This document shows, in pieces, positions 24,045 through 35,245 of a stretch of DNA of 64,000 nt. The notes beneath the pieces are model-generated. The model saw only the letters and a program-made list of their open reading frames with translations, was not told the origin of the DNA and searched no databases. Position numbers and translations under genes: made by a program. Within the stretch, counting starts at the first letter, position 1. Every line of letters starts with the position of its first letter. The DNA is from Clonostachys chloroleuca (lineage: Eukaryota > Ascomycota > Sordariomycetes > Hypocreales > Bionectriaceae): the NCBI GenBank assembly GCA_037952775.1, contig JBANAY010000003.1, forward strand, positions 2,480,001 through 2,544,000, given 5' to 3'.

Positions 24045-26331
24045 ATGGATCACCAGTATGGGCTTGCACCCATGTCTCCGCCTCCTAGTAGCAGCCCGGC
24101 GAGAATGGCCTCGTCTCCCATTGCCGGACTCCTATCTCCCACACGAACTAATAGACGGAAGGAAAGGAGAAACCCATCAGTTACACCGAGACGATTTGGA
24201 CGGTTCTTCACTCCTCGTTCCCAGGAACTAAGAGGCAGGCGGATATTGGCCACCCTGGATACCGCGGCGACCAATCAGCAGCCACTCTCGTTAGCCAGCG
24301 ATCCTTTAAACTCGGATATCGTGTTATCATCTCCCTCGAAGAGCCCTAGGTCGACAAGAACCGCGGACAATGAGGGAAGCCTCGAGGAGTCTTTGGTCGA
24401 GGAGAGCTCGAGGCCAACTAGCAGGGAGGTTCAGCTCCCGCGGATCACATTCGATATCGGGGACACTACACAACCTGGACAGGACGTCCTGGGAGATTGG
24501 CGCAAGGCAACTTTGGTGAGACAAGGACATCGTGATGAGGTCATGGGACAAGGTGGACTAACATCACTCAAGAGTCAATTCTTCAAAGCAAGCCGGGGCC
24601 GAGCTCCAAATTCGAAGGACCGACAATGGACAGATGCTTCACAGAGCCCAACGCCGAAACGACAAAAGAGAGAGGTATGTAATCTTCAACAGCGTCTCAT
24701 CCCAATCTCTAACCTGGTAGCAGGATCTCCACGAGACACATGAGCCTATCCCCATCAAGAAGTTCGCCAACATGGGCTTCGGTGCTCAGATGCTTGAGCG
24801 TGAACATGGGTTCGCCATGGACACAGGCAAACAGTATCTTGCGTACCCGGCATGGGATGAGAGGGCTGAAACTGCAAACTTCTGCAGCACGAATGCCGAC
24901 TGGTATGCAAATGAGTCTCTGGTGCAGGGACAAGGAAACCCTCTGCCCTTCTGCCTTGCCAGCTGTAGCAAATCACCCGTTACAGCCATTGGCGATGAGC
25001 AAGGATATGTTCGCCTCTTTAGAACAGACGACGGCCACGACCGGCAGGACAAAGTATACGAGACACTACTCATGCACGATAATGCCGTCATCGACGTCGC
25101 TTTTTCACAGGACGACATGCGCCTCGCTACCGCCGCCGGTGACAGAACATGCGGAATTGTTGATGTCACAACCATGAAGGTCGCTGTTACTCTTGCAAGC
25201 CACCACAAGAGCTCTCTGCGACAGGTCGCATTCCAGCCAGGACAGGGAAATGGCGACGTTTTGGCCACAAGCGATCGTGATGGCACCATTGCTATCTGGG
25301 ACCTCAGGTGCAGCCAGCTGCCCGCGAGAGCCTTTTCTTCAATTGTCAACGATTCTTCAACGCGGCGGCGAATCTACCCACGAGACGATTCTCTCGATGC
25401 GGTCCATGGAGTTGCCAGCAACGTGATCCCCGCAGCCCACTCCCGCCTGACTGAAGGCAGATTTACCCCAGCCTCACTCACAGCCATCCATTGGTTTCCT
25501 GATGGCCGGGAACACCTCCTTCTGTCTGGCTCTGAGGCCAACGCATCAATCAAACTCTGGGACACTCGATACATCAAACCTGTCAGGGCTCAATCTACCC
25601 CACTCGCTCAAACCGCTGCTCCTCGCCATCATACTTTCCGATCATATGGTATCACCTCGATCGCCATGAGCTCTGATGCTGCTAGGTTCTACGCTGTTTG
25701 CCGAGACAGCACAGTTTACGCATACTCGACCGCCCATCTCATGCTTGGAGAGGCGCCAGAGCTCGTCTACAACGCCATCAAGCGTAAGCCCCGTGCTGTT
25801 GAGGGCATCGGGCCTCTCTTTGGTCTTAAGAACGAATCGTTCAGCGTCGGGACCTTCTTCATCAAGAGCAAACTTCGCCCTACCTCTGGTGCTAGCCCAG
25901 AGCTTCTCGCCGTCGGCAGCACATCCGGCTGTCCCATGCTCTTCTCCACAGATGAACGCTACATGCGGACTGCTTGGGCCGCCAACAGCCACATTCTAAA
26001 GCCCGATCCCGTCCTGATTACCCCTTCTCAATCTTTCACGGCCACAAACACACCGGCTTCTCTCACTCCTTCTAATTGTGATATCCCCATCTACCGCTCC
26101 GGTACCCCACTAGTCCGCGGTCATGAGCGAGAAGTCACCAATGTTAGCTGGACTCACCAAGGAAGACTGGTAACTGCTTCCGATGACGGGAATGTTCGTC
26201 ACTGGCAAGAGGATGCGGCCAAGGCACGGCATCTGAGACAAGTGGGCGATTTTGGCGGTGAGAGATGGATGTCTGGGTGGGCAGACGTAGGAGATGAGTG
26301 GGACCTGGACGATGACGAGATTTTATCATGA
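24045..26331 (+). CDS. cdt2: WD40 protein, Cdt2/DTL-like CRL4 substrate receptor
   Basis: Exons 24045-24674 and 24724-26331 with a 49-base intron (GTATGT donor, CTAAC branch site) give 745 residues. The first about 230 residues are Ser/Pro/Arg-rich and disordered. The rest forms WD40 blades: VTAIGDEQGYVRLFRT, DRTCGIVDV, DRDGTIAIWDLR, SGSEANASIKLWDTR, and a final blade HEREVTNVSWTHQGRLVTASDDGNVRHW (shown in parts). The long insertions between blades and the last blade fit the Cdt2/DTL family. These are DDB1-CUL4 receptors that mark PCNA-bound proteins such as Spd1 or Cdt1 for destruction in S phase and after DNA damage. A degenerate PIP-like element PRRFGRFF lies at residues 48-55. The start was chosen as the first in-frame ATG. 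Other WD40 families remain possible. Confidence 0.75.
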
Positions 26332-26656
26332 GTCTCGCTTTTGACTCTTGGATTTTGACTTTCTTAGCAGGCGTAACGGTTTTCGCCGAGATGTTGAGAT
26401 TATTATACGTTAACGAGGTATCACGACTAGCATTTTTACATCAGTATGGTTTAGCATGGGCGTTTTCCGGGCATTAAATCTACAGCAATTTAGTAGAAGC
26501 CACTATATTAATTGATGTTTTTCTCCAAACACATTATGACGTATTCAAAATGACGATTTCTATGACACCCTAACCATGCTTTGATCTATCCATATATACA
26601 AACAAACGTTATTCCAACTGAGTGAAGCACAACTTGAGCGGCAGAATATCATTGGC
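26332..26656. other. Intergenic region between converging genes
   Basis: AT-rich shared 3' flank of the Cdt2-like gene (+) and the ankyrin gene (-), with AT-rich signals suited to transcript ends. No gene is seen. Confidence 0.6.
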
Positions 26657-27427
26657 TCATTTCAAGTGAAAGAGCTTGGAAATCTTGTCCACAAGACCCT
26701 TTCCCGGTCTCTTTTGCCCGTCTGGATGCATACGTTGGATCAGGTCAACCATCTCCCAGTCCTTACTCTCCTCGGCTAGGCTCAGCAGCTCCTTCACCGG
26801 AGTTGCTTGCCGTAGATGAGTTGCCTCCCCTCTCCTGAGAAGCACCTCGACTACGTCCAGGCGCTCGCGTTCCACGGCCACACGCAGGGTCGAATGATCA
26901 ACGAGATACCCATGGTCGAAGAACGCCTCAAACATCGATGCTGGCTTCTCCCCGGTCACGGCATAATACGCGACATTCCACGGCAATCCCCGGCAGGCCG
27001 ACCCGTTGGGGTCTGCTCCGGCCTTGAGCAAGATGCCGACCATCTTCTCATCCCCAGAGGTCACGGCGTCGACGAGGACAGTCTTGTATTCGTCCTCCGC
27101 ACCGGCTGATTCGGGGTCGATGCTGACCAGGCTCTCGACAAACTGGACGTTGCCCGTCTGGATGGCCAAGCCTAGCAGGGATCCCAAGCTAGTGTTGTGG
27201 AACTTTGAGAACAGAAACTTGACAATGTCTAGGTGCTGTCCCGGGATGGCAGCCGCGAGCATGTCGTGGACTGTGGGCGTCTGCTGCTCCGCCGGTATGG
27301 ACTGGTCCATCCACATCTGGCAGTGGTCAGGGCCGATGTTGAATTGTTGGAGTAGGCTCTCCAGTGCCCGCTGGTCTCCATTGCGGCAGGCGGCAAGTAT
27401 TTTCCGGTTATCTTGTTCGCTCGGCAT
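26657..27427 (-). CDS. Ankyrin-repeat protein
   Basis: A single exon of 256 residues starting at MPSEQDNRK; the open frame extends four codons further without an ATG. Degenerate ankyrin units are visible, including an opening helix pair ILAACRNGDQRALESLLQQF, GQHLDIVKFLFSK, GNVQFVESLVS, SGDEKMVGILLKAGADPNG and RERLDVVEVLLRRGE. The C-terminus is basic (GQKRPGKGLVDKISKLFHLK). There is no signal peptide, membrane segment or fused effector domain. Ankyrin stacks are protein-binding scaffolds; the partner is unknown. It converges on the Cdt2-like gene and borders an AT-rich gap on its 5' side. Confidence 0.75.
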   Translation of the reverse strand: MPSEQDNRKILAACRNGDQRALESLLQQFNIGPDHCQMWMDQSIPAEQQTPTVHDMLAAAIPGQHLDIVKFLFSKFHNTSLGSLLGLAIQTGNVQFVESLVSIDPESAGAEDEYKTVLVDAVTSGDEKMVGILLKAGADPNGSACRGLPWNVAYYAVTGEKPASMFEAFFDHGYLVDHSTLRVAVERERLDVVEVLLRRGEATHLRQATPVKELLSLAEESKDWEMVDLIQRMHPDGQKRPGKGLVDKISKLFHLK

Positions 27428-29438
27428 GATCAAAATCAAAAAGTGTTCTGTTGTGTAGGAGAGCAGCAGGTCGGCAGGGGTTTAATAGGGTCAAACACGG
27501 GCTCGCGTGCACGGATGGAACCGCCACAATGCTCCAAGTAAACAATAAATCACGAAATTCCAAGTTCCGTCAGCCAGAAGTCAAGAAATACGAAGTATGG
27601 CTTAAACAAAACCCCCCAGCTTAATGCAGTCTGCCGATAAGTAACCACTATTCTTCAACGAAGCCCGTCAAGGATGAAGTACTTGTTGAAGATACCCAAG
27701 AACGAGCGCCACTTGAAAACTTGAAACGGCAGAAAGAAAATGTAACATTTTGAATATGTATCTAAGTGTCATCTTCTCACGTTATTATTTTTAGGACGAG
27801 CTCTTCACACGTTGCCACACCGCAGGGACAGAGGCGGGGCTCCGTGCTGACAGTGACAACCGCTTATGAGGCGCATTCCGCTTCACCAATCCGCTGTCCA
27901 GTGGCGTAAACCGTTACGCATGTGCCGTATCCTGCAGACTTCTGGCTGGCCGTTCCAGGCATCATCGCGTTTGCGGCTGGTTCCCTTGATACCGAGGCGT
28001 ATCTTCGACCGGGCATGGTCTTTGTTCCGGGTGTAATTATAAGCTAGCTCCGAGGGCGTTGTCGATAGAAGTCGGCAGTAGGCTTATGAATTTGGTCTTT
28101 ACCCGAGCAGGTCGCAATTTAATAATTCAATACGCGCGAAATCGTGAGAGGGTATAGGTCCTTGGGCCACGGGCATTGGGGCTCCTAAGTAGGTTCCTTG
28201 GACATTCAATTTTTTGAATTTTTTTTTTGAATAGAGTTTTCAGTAATCAAGTTCTAGTTATGAGGTGGCTTTGCAACTGCAGGTACGAGGATCCAGGCAC
28301 GAACCCTCTATTAAGCTTTCAGGGCCAACCTTGGTTTTCGCTTTCACAGTTCGGCAAGTAACATACCTAGGTATGTTAAGGTAACCATGTCGCCTATGGC
28401 GCCCTGAGGGTGACAGAGGAGACTAGATATCAGATTTGGGGGTGGTTATGAGTAACTTACTTCCACGATAACCAGAAAGATGCAGGGTATGAAAAGACAA
28501 AATAAACAAGACGTAATGTGTTATCTCTTATACACTCACTATTAGCCCTCAATAATCTGATCATACTATTCACAGGCTTGAACATAAGTGGTATAATGTT
28601 GACCGTCCCAAATTCAATGACACCTATTTAGAGTGTGTCCTTACAGCTATTTGAGTGGACTAGTTGTCTTCCAAAATACGAGCAAATCAAATCCTTCAAG
28701 CCACTAAACTGACCAAGTGGATGGCAAAAGAATACGAAGAGCTTTTTCTCGCAAAGGTTCGTCCTATGCCTTTGGCGGGGGTAAGTCTAGCATTTCTTCA
28801 TATAGCATAGTGCAATTTTCATATCTACGAACTATGTCTTGAACTCCGCGGAAAAGCTTTTCTCGGTGTGATCAATTGCCTAACACGGAGCAAGGTTTGG
28901 TAGCCAAATTTGATGTCTTAATCAACATATGCTGATAATGATGGTGCAGAGTTGCAAAAACGTAGGAGTTAGCGACATGTAAGGAATAAGTCTACCTTAT
29001 AGGTACTATAGGAGTAACCATGGGGATATCATCCGTATGACAGCTGGAGCAGGCTAAGAGTGGGCAAGGTAAAGCTATCAGCATCGTATCATACCTTATG
29101 TTAAGGAATCAAGCCCCACTTGTGAGAATCGAGTTAGTTCTTGAAGAAAATTAAAACGCGTCAATATTTCACCGTAGAAGTTCTCAGACTGACTACCAAA
29201 AGTTCAGCCAAAACAGTAGGTCACTTGATTCAATGGCCCTCATCTCATTTGGAGGAGCCGACGTTGCTCTCTGTATTGAATGGAGAATTTATTGTCTAAC
29301 TTGTTATGAAAAAGCCATGCTCGTTTCTAGGTATCCTAAAGAATTAATGCAAAATCACAAGCGCCAGTAATGCATGCGTAACGTCGTTTACTTGCCGCAC
29401 ATCTCTCTCTCCTTTGCCATGGTTGTAATGTATCAATA
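27428..29438. other. 2-kb AT-richer gap without intact gene
   Basis: Holds the 5' flank of the ankyrin gene and the 3' flank of the haem-oxygenase-like gene. From about 28050 the sequence is clearly AT-richer than its surroundings, with many stops in all frames and a local ACCTAGGTA palindrome at about 28365-28373. No terminal repeats or transposase remnants were recognised. A short peptide-like frame at 27910-28047 is discussed as a possible gene relic. Confidence 0.5.
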
Positions 29439-30851
29439 TCACCAATCCAACAATCCCTTTCGGCCGGTTACGAGAGCTCCGGCAAACATAATGCCAAAGG
29501 CCACGAAAAGTATGCAGCTTACAACGTTGCGGCCGTATCTTGCCATCGAGGCGTTTTTTGAGAACTCGGCTCGCTCCTCGTTAAGAGAATGGTGGCGGTT
29601 GGGCTTAGGGAGGGTCTGGTCAAACCTCATAGATTTGGGCAGCCCTGGACAAAGCCCGTTTCCGGGAAACCCAGCAACTCGTGGATGGAGGGGAGGCACA
29701 TAGTTATCATGTACCACATCCGAATCGTTCTCCGAGGCCGACTTTGCAAGGTTAGGTCTGCCTTGTGATCTGACCACGCTGCAGATGCGATTGTCGCTCC
29801 TTCCCATGCTGTTCCGTAAATCTCTTCTTTCTCTTGTCACTGAAACGCTGTCTCGAAGTCGAGCCATCATATCATCTGTATCAGCTGTATCCTGGCCAGG
29901 TATCACGCAGACCTCATCCAATTGACGAACGAGTAGAGTCATGTTCTCGAAAATGCAGACCGATTCTTTCACGATATCATCTTTCTCCTGGGCTGTTAGA
30001 ACGGTCTCTGATTCGGAGAGCCGCTTCTTAAACTCTCGTTTCAAATCCTCCCCGTCCATTGGAGTAGAAAAATGGAAGAATCCCAACGGAAACCCATGAG
30101 ATTCGAAAAGCCCGCGAAACTTCTCATCGCGACTCGGATCCGAAGTATCTAGCGACTCGGCAGAGTCACGTCGATCTTTCTCGCACGCCATCATGTTTGG
30201 CCTGATTGGGGACGAACACTGGTCCCAAAACGCGTGACCAACAGACTCGAGAGAGGCACGAATGAAGCGCCCACCGGCAAATAAAGCCATGAAGAAGATG
30301 TAGGCATATGCGATAAGAACGTGCGGCCTGCTATTGATCGAACGTCGCATATGGTCAAGAAAATGAGCAAGGTGTCCACTCTCGCTAATCATATCGAGCT
30401 GCTCCTGGACCACATGTTCTGGCCACCCCGTCAACGCCCCTAGATCCTCCTTGAGCTTGGCTGATCGCATGAGTCCTGGGAGGCGTAATGACTGTAGCGC
30501 CGAGTGAAGCTCATGGTGTGGCTTTGTCCTCTCAGTCCGCGAAGGCGGCTTGCCTTCGCGGTCCGTGACCAGTATACACGGATCAGTTCCATGAATTAAC
30601 AATCCAGACTGGGCCGGCGCGGGTGGAGATTCGAGAATGCTTTCCCATAGAGTCTCGAAGGTGATATAGATGGGCGCAATATGGAACAATCCTGATATGT
30701 ACAGAGAGGGATCGGCTATCCGAGGGGGCAAGGCCAGCTGGAGGCGAGCCATGATGAGCCTATTAAGCCTCGCATGCAATACCCTGGTGGAAGCGGCAAT
30801 AGACTCGGCCATGGAGCCGGTCTGAGTGGTCTCGGTTCCATTGGCAGCCAT
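29439..30851 (-). CDS. Haem-oxygenase-like protein with C-terminal membrane anchor
   Basis: A single exon of 470 residues starting MAANGTETTQ. The N-terminal half has the layout of fungal haem-oxygenase-like proteins: STRVLHARLNRLIMARL with His26 at the place of the haem-binding His, then YISGLFHIAPIYITFETLWE, and a helix with FFMALFAGGRFI (Gly193-Gly194), matching the flexible Gly-rich distal helix of haem oxygenases. The middle is charged and probably disordered. Residues about 440-462 (VVSCILFVAFGIMFAGALVTG) form one hydrophobic segment near the end, suggesting a tail anchor in the endoplasmic reticulum or mitochondrial outer membrane. The role is haem breakdown to biliverdin, iron and CO if catalytic; activity is not proven. 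The long insertion distinguishes it from the compact 250-290 residue enzymes. Confidence 0.7.
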   Translation of the reverse strand: MAANGTETTQTGSMAESIAASTRVLHARLNRLIMARLQLALPPRIADPSLYISGLFHIAPIYITFETLWESILESPPAPAQSGLLIHGTDPCILVTDREGKPPSRTERTKPHHELHSALQSLRLPGLMRSAKLKEDLGALTGWPEHVVQEQLDMISESGHLAHFLDHMRRSINSRPHVLIAYAYIFFMALFAGGRFIRASLESVGHAFWDQCSSPIRPNMMACEKDRRDSAESLDTSDPSRDEKFRGLFESHGFPLGFFHFSTPMDGEDLKREFKKRLSESETVLTAQEKDDIVKESVCIFENMTLLVRQLDEVCVIPGQDTADTDDMMARLRDSVSVTRERRDLRNSMGRSDNRICSVVRSQGRPNLAKSASENDSDVVHDNYVPPLHPRVAGFPGNGLCPGLPKSMRFDQTLPKPNRHHSLNEERAEFSKNASMARYGRNVVSCILFVAFGIMFAGALVTGRKGLLDW

Positions 30852-31993
30852 GTCGACTCATGATCCACCGCAACCTGTCTAAACAGAGAGAAGCCGAGTT
30901 GTATTCACCAGAGGTGACGCCGAGACAAATACTTGAGTGTTGCGTTGGTTTCGAGTTTAGATGATATAAGCTGTCTTTCTCTAGGGTAATGAAGTTGAGA
31001 GGATCAGAATCACCAGGAAACGTCTAGGAAACGTCCAAAGTCATGCAGGCAGACGATGAGGGTCTAAATAGGTACGGGCGGGAAATGTCTAGAGAACAAG
31101 AAATGAAATAACGAGCGCCAGAAATCAAGGAGTGGAAGTAGGACGAGACTGAATAAGCCCGGATGCCCTGAAAAAGTTGGCAGGAGGATGCGGCTTCCTT
31201 GATTTCTCGGTCGGACAAAGGAGAGAAGGGAGCAGCCACGGAGAAGCGACGGGGCGCCTCGGCAGATATTGGGAACTCTCTCTTCCCTCTTTCACAGACA
31301 GAAATAGGAAGGCACTAGCCAAAATCAATAGCTTCGATTCATTGTGTGCTGCTCTCAATCGGGGTCCACTTGGCCGGTGTGTTCATGCGATCAAATAGAG
31401 GGAAACTAGGCACCCTTCCGACTTACCTTGCCCGTTCCGTTTGTCTCTGACTGTGGGACAGCAACAAGATCTGGGGAACTCGAACCCTGGCTGCAGGCTC
31501 TTTTGTTGACTGAACCCTGGAGGGTTTGCTCCGGGCGCTACAAACGGGTGATCATCGCCTTCTCCAAAATTTTCAGAGGGGCAAAGGGACCTGGATATCG
31601 GGAAGTTGGAATTCGCGGATTCGCGGTCCCAGTATAAAATCGTGAGCAGAGCTGGTGAGGGGCAGTTCCGAGGCTGGAGATCGAGCTTCGGGCCCTGGAT
31701 CGAGCCTTGGGCTAGGGAGCGGGTCTTGGTAGTGGCAAAGCGGGAGGAGCCAGTTTCGGTCTACAACCAGCTTGACTCCATTGATCTGCATCAAGATGGA
31801 GAATGGATTGCATCCAGCCGGTTGGGAGTTGGAGAGAGGGTGTCACAAGACGCGGAGAATAAAAAACCTGTCCTACCACCAAGTAGTAAATCAGGGTTCA
31901 CTCGTCAAACCAAACAAGTCTATTGCAGAGTCTATCATCTACAATCGCTCTACCGCTTTGTATGTACAAACTCATCCACGTGTATTCGAATCG
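30852..31993. other. Intergenic region, no gene seen
   Basis: Upstream flank of the haem-oxygenase-like gene and downstream flank of the transporter gene (both minus strand). Short overlapping frames on both strands show no domain and no plausible splice joins. Confidence 0.5.
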
Positions 31994-33544
31994 TCACGCT
32001 TCTTCCTGGGTAGTGTCTCGCGTTGGCCCAATCTCAATAGCGGTTCCCTTCTCTGGTTCGTCTTTACTCTCATGGCTCACAAACACAAAAGATAAGAGCA
32101 CAATCGCTGCTCCAATCCAGTACAGAAACGACGCATATTGCCCGTACTGTATCATCTCGCCGATAAGCGAGAGCGGAATTGTTAAAGAAATGCCAACCGT
32201 AACGACCAATGGAGTAGTCATCAACATGGCGAACGCCCACGAGATATCGCTAATAAAGGAGGCAAGGGAATTGCCCTACCAATAGATCGACAGTCAGCGA
32301 AATGTTGAACCACATCATATGCACAGGATAGCTGGGTCCAACTTACAAAAATAATTCCCCAAACTCTGGCTGACTGGGGAAGTGCAAACTAGAGCAAAAG
32401 TGAGTAAAATATGGCATGTGACTCAATCAAGATGCGGGTCATACTCACGGGCTCGATATTGGTCCAATGCAGAACGAAGAACAAGGGCCAGAAGAGGAGG
32501 AGGGTCCAGACGCCCACAAGCCCAAAGAACAACCTCATGTCAACCCGATCTTCGTTTCCCACACGTCTCTTCATCACGGTCACATACAAGCCATATATGA
32601 CAGCGCCGATCAGCGCCATGAAATCTCCAACAGCAATCTCGGTGGTCGACTTGTGCGGGAACGACCCCCGATCCTGATCGCTTCCGCCCGAGAGGTCTAC
32701 CGTGGAGACCAGTGCGATACCCGCGAGAGATGCAAGCACGCCGATGAGTTTCCGGAGGGTGAACCGCTCCACCACGAACACGGCACAGAAGATGAGCGTC
32801 CACACGCTGCTCGTCGACGACAGGATCGTCGCGCTCGCCACGCTCGTGTGCTGCAGGCACGCAGACGCAAAGTAGTTGGCGAGGAACCATAGCATGGAGA
32901 ACTCGAGGCTGAGCATGGCCGTTTCGCGCACGTCCAGCTTCTCCTGGGGTACCACCCCCGATAGCTCCACCGATCTGCCAAGCTCGTCATCCTCTTCCAC
33001 CAGCAACCGCTCGCCGACCGTCTCGTCTGCGGTCACGTCCTCGACGGTCTTGCTCGCCGATTTCCCATGTCGTTGTTCATGCCACATTTGGCCCAGGTCA
33101 TGTTGTAAGCCCCGGAACCCGTTCCGTAATAAGTATTTCGTAAATCTTGGAAGCATCGAGAGGGCGAAGAGCGAGGAGTTTGCGTAAACAACGAAGAATG
33201 GTTTATCGTAGGTTCCATCTGAAAATATCGTCTGCGGCAGGGTCGTTCAGTCAGCAAGAGATTTAGCTCCTTCATGGAGGAAGCATGGGTTTGGGGGCGC
33301 ATACACTGGCCAGGAAATTGGAAGCCGTCCAGAGACACACTGTGACCATGAGTAGGCCCAATCCCAGCGTTCTCCTTGCGATACCCAGTCTTGACCGAAT
33401 ACCACCCGGAGGAGCGGTCGCTGTCGGCCCCAAACCGGCGTTTGACCTTATTGAGGCTGCCAGGTCGGTCGCATCGTCCGAAAATCGTCGATCCCCCAAG
33501 TGAACCGGCCCCTCTTGAAATTCAGCTCCACTGGCGGCAGCCAT
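31994..33544 (-). CDS. Drug/metabolite-type (EamA/SLC35F5-like) membrane transporter
   Basis: Four exons, 33544-33305, 33231-32449, 32388-32347 and 32275-31994, are joined by introns of 73, 60 and 71 bases (donors GTATGC, GTGAGT, GTAAGT; CTGAC branch sites in the first and third). The product has 448 residues. About ten hydrophobic helices are visible: one ending TASNFLAS, one with NSSLFALSM, then after a charged loop (about 115-160) a run ending in LTIPLSLIGEM and a last helix YWIGAAIVLLSFVFVSHE. This order, with the first pair separated from the rest by a long acidic loop, matches vacuolar SLC35F5/YML018C-like members of the DMT superfamily. The substrate is unknown. The 42-base third exon (FALPQSARVWGIIF) is supported by the family block it restores. 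Confidence 0.85.
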
Positions 33545-34295
33545 TCTGTCGGATAATTATGTGTTTCGGTTCGTAGACAGTATTCCAGGTGACAGATGTG
33601 GTCTTGTCTATCCAGGCTTCCCACGGCGTGTCGTCGCAAGTGTCGCAGTACGTTGTCCCATCGAGGAATGCGAGGGCGGCTCAATAGCAGACATCCGACA
33701 GCATGTCAGGAGGGCAGTCCCTTGAAGACACGTATATCCTGTAGGGAGTAGGTATCGCGGTGAATAGTCGTCGGACTGGGTTGCAAAGGGGGAAAATACC
33801 AAATGATCGACAGCAACAAGATGGCCGTTGGTCTTTCTCGAGATGGATTGGCGGGTGGGTGGGTATTATTACCTCCTTGTCAGTCAGTTCGTTCCGGTGG
33901 GCTGCCGCTATTTCGGAGCGAGATGGCAGCATTACGCCAGGGGCCGGGTGCCGTGGTGTTTCAGCCATCCACAGGGCGGCATTTGTGCCCTGCAGACCCA
34001 CGGCGGGTACTCTAGCTGGCTTGGGTCGCTGTGGGGAGCCGCTCAGAGGCCTGGAGGGCCCTGGAAACAGCCTGTGACCGACCCAGGGCGTCTGACCTGC
34101 TGGTTGGGGGCTTGTCTGAGATGCTCATTTCCAATCGATAACACATGATGGCATCGACAGGGTCAAATGCGGACATATGATTCCGTCTGCCGCAGCTGGA
34201 ACTTATCAGATTCGTCACGCGGTTCGGCATTTCCATATGGGTTAAATATAAGAGCAGCTGCTCTACTTCTAACGCCTCATCTCACGTGCCACAAT
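33545..34295. other. Intergenic region, no gene seen
   Basis: Upstream flank of the transporter gene and downstream flank of the Ca3427-like gene. Overlapping short frames only. Confidence 0.5.
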
Positions 34296-35245
34296 TCAGC
34301 TTAGTACCATCTCACGGGGCTGCATCCCTTTGCCATCCTTCAGCACGCCTGCCTTCCTCAGGATGGAAACGCAGTTCTCTACCACCTCGGGCTTGATGCC
34401 CTGAGTCTTGACGGGGAACCTGACCGTCTTGAGCCATTCCCTTGCATCCGGCTCTGTGTAGCCTAGGCTGGTCGAAATGTACTTGACCGACTCCTCCTGG
34501 TTGTTGTTAAAGTGCTCAATGCCCTGGTCAAGCTTCCCGAACAGATCCTGGACTCGAGGATCAAGTTTGTCGCCGGCAGTGAGCGCGGTTGACGCCACAA
34601 TCTTCCAGCTGCTCCAGGGCGTGTAGATCTCACCGACCCGCCGGATCTCACCCGAGTCGTAGAACTTCTTGGACGTGAAATGCTCCCACATGAAGAAGTC
34701 GGCCTCGCCCGAGTTGACGGCGTTGCGGAGGTTCTCGAAGTTGTTCAGCACAACAGTGTCCGAGAAGGGCGGCGTGCTGAGTGAAGGGTCTAGCCAGCCC
34801 TGCTGGTCAGCCAGAACGAACCCCATGACATAGCTCCCGGAGCCAATGCGGGACACGCCGATTTTGCCACCCTTCAGAGAGGATACTGAGTCGATCTCAG
34901 TGCGCTTGGACCCCGTAGAGATGGCCCAGCCTGTGAGTTGCGGTCAGTCAAGGTCAGGGTTGTGATGAGTCTTGCCTTTGTCTTACACAGAGGTGTCTCA
35001 ACGTATGTGCCCACCAGACGGTAGCCGCCGTCGCCTTCCACGTCCTCCTTTCCCAGGCCTGCAATCCAGCCCTCTGTCAAACCGATTCCGACATCGATCT
35101 CGCCTGCTCTGATGGCTGTAACCATGTGGCCAGTGCCGGAAGGGAATGGGATCAGTTCCGCATTGAGGCCGTAATGCTGCTTGGCAAAGTACAGTGGGGT
35201 GGAGAAGTGCTCCGGGACGAAGCCGATGCGGAGGGGTGCAGCCAT
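34296..35245 (-). CDS. Ca3427-like type 2 periplasmic-binding-fold protein
   Basis: Two exons, 35245-34987 and 34930-34296, with a 56-base intron (GTAAGA donor, CTGAC branch site, CACAG acceptor), give 297 residues. It starts MAAPLRIGFVPEHFSTPLYF, as in small-molecule binding lobes of the NMT1/THI5 and sulfonate-binding type. Then come GTGHMVTAIRAGEIDVGIGLTEG, SLKGGKIGVSRIGSGSYVMG, and FENLRNAVNSGEADFFMWEH with VGEIYTPWSSWKIVAS. It lacks a signal peptide, so it acts inside the cell, unlike bacterial relatives. Candida albicans Ca3427 has this fold with no assigned role; a link to pyrimidine or thiamine precursors has been considered on structural grounds. The family is shared with bacteria, so ancient transfer is possible, but the intron shows it is well settled. 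Confidence 0.8.
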
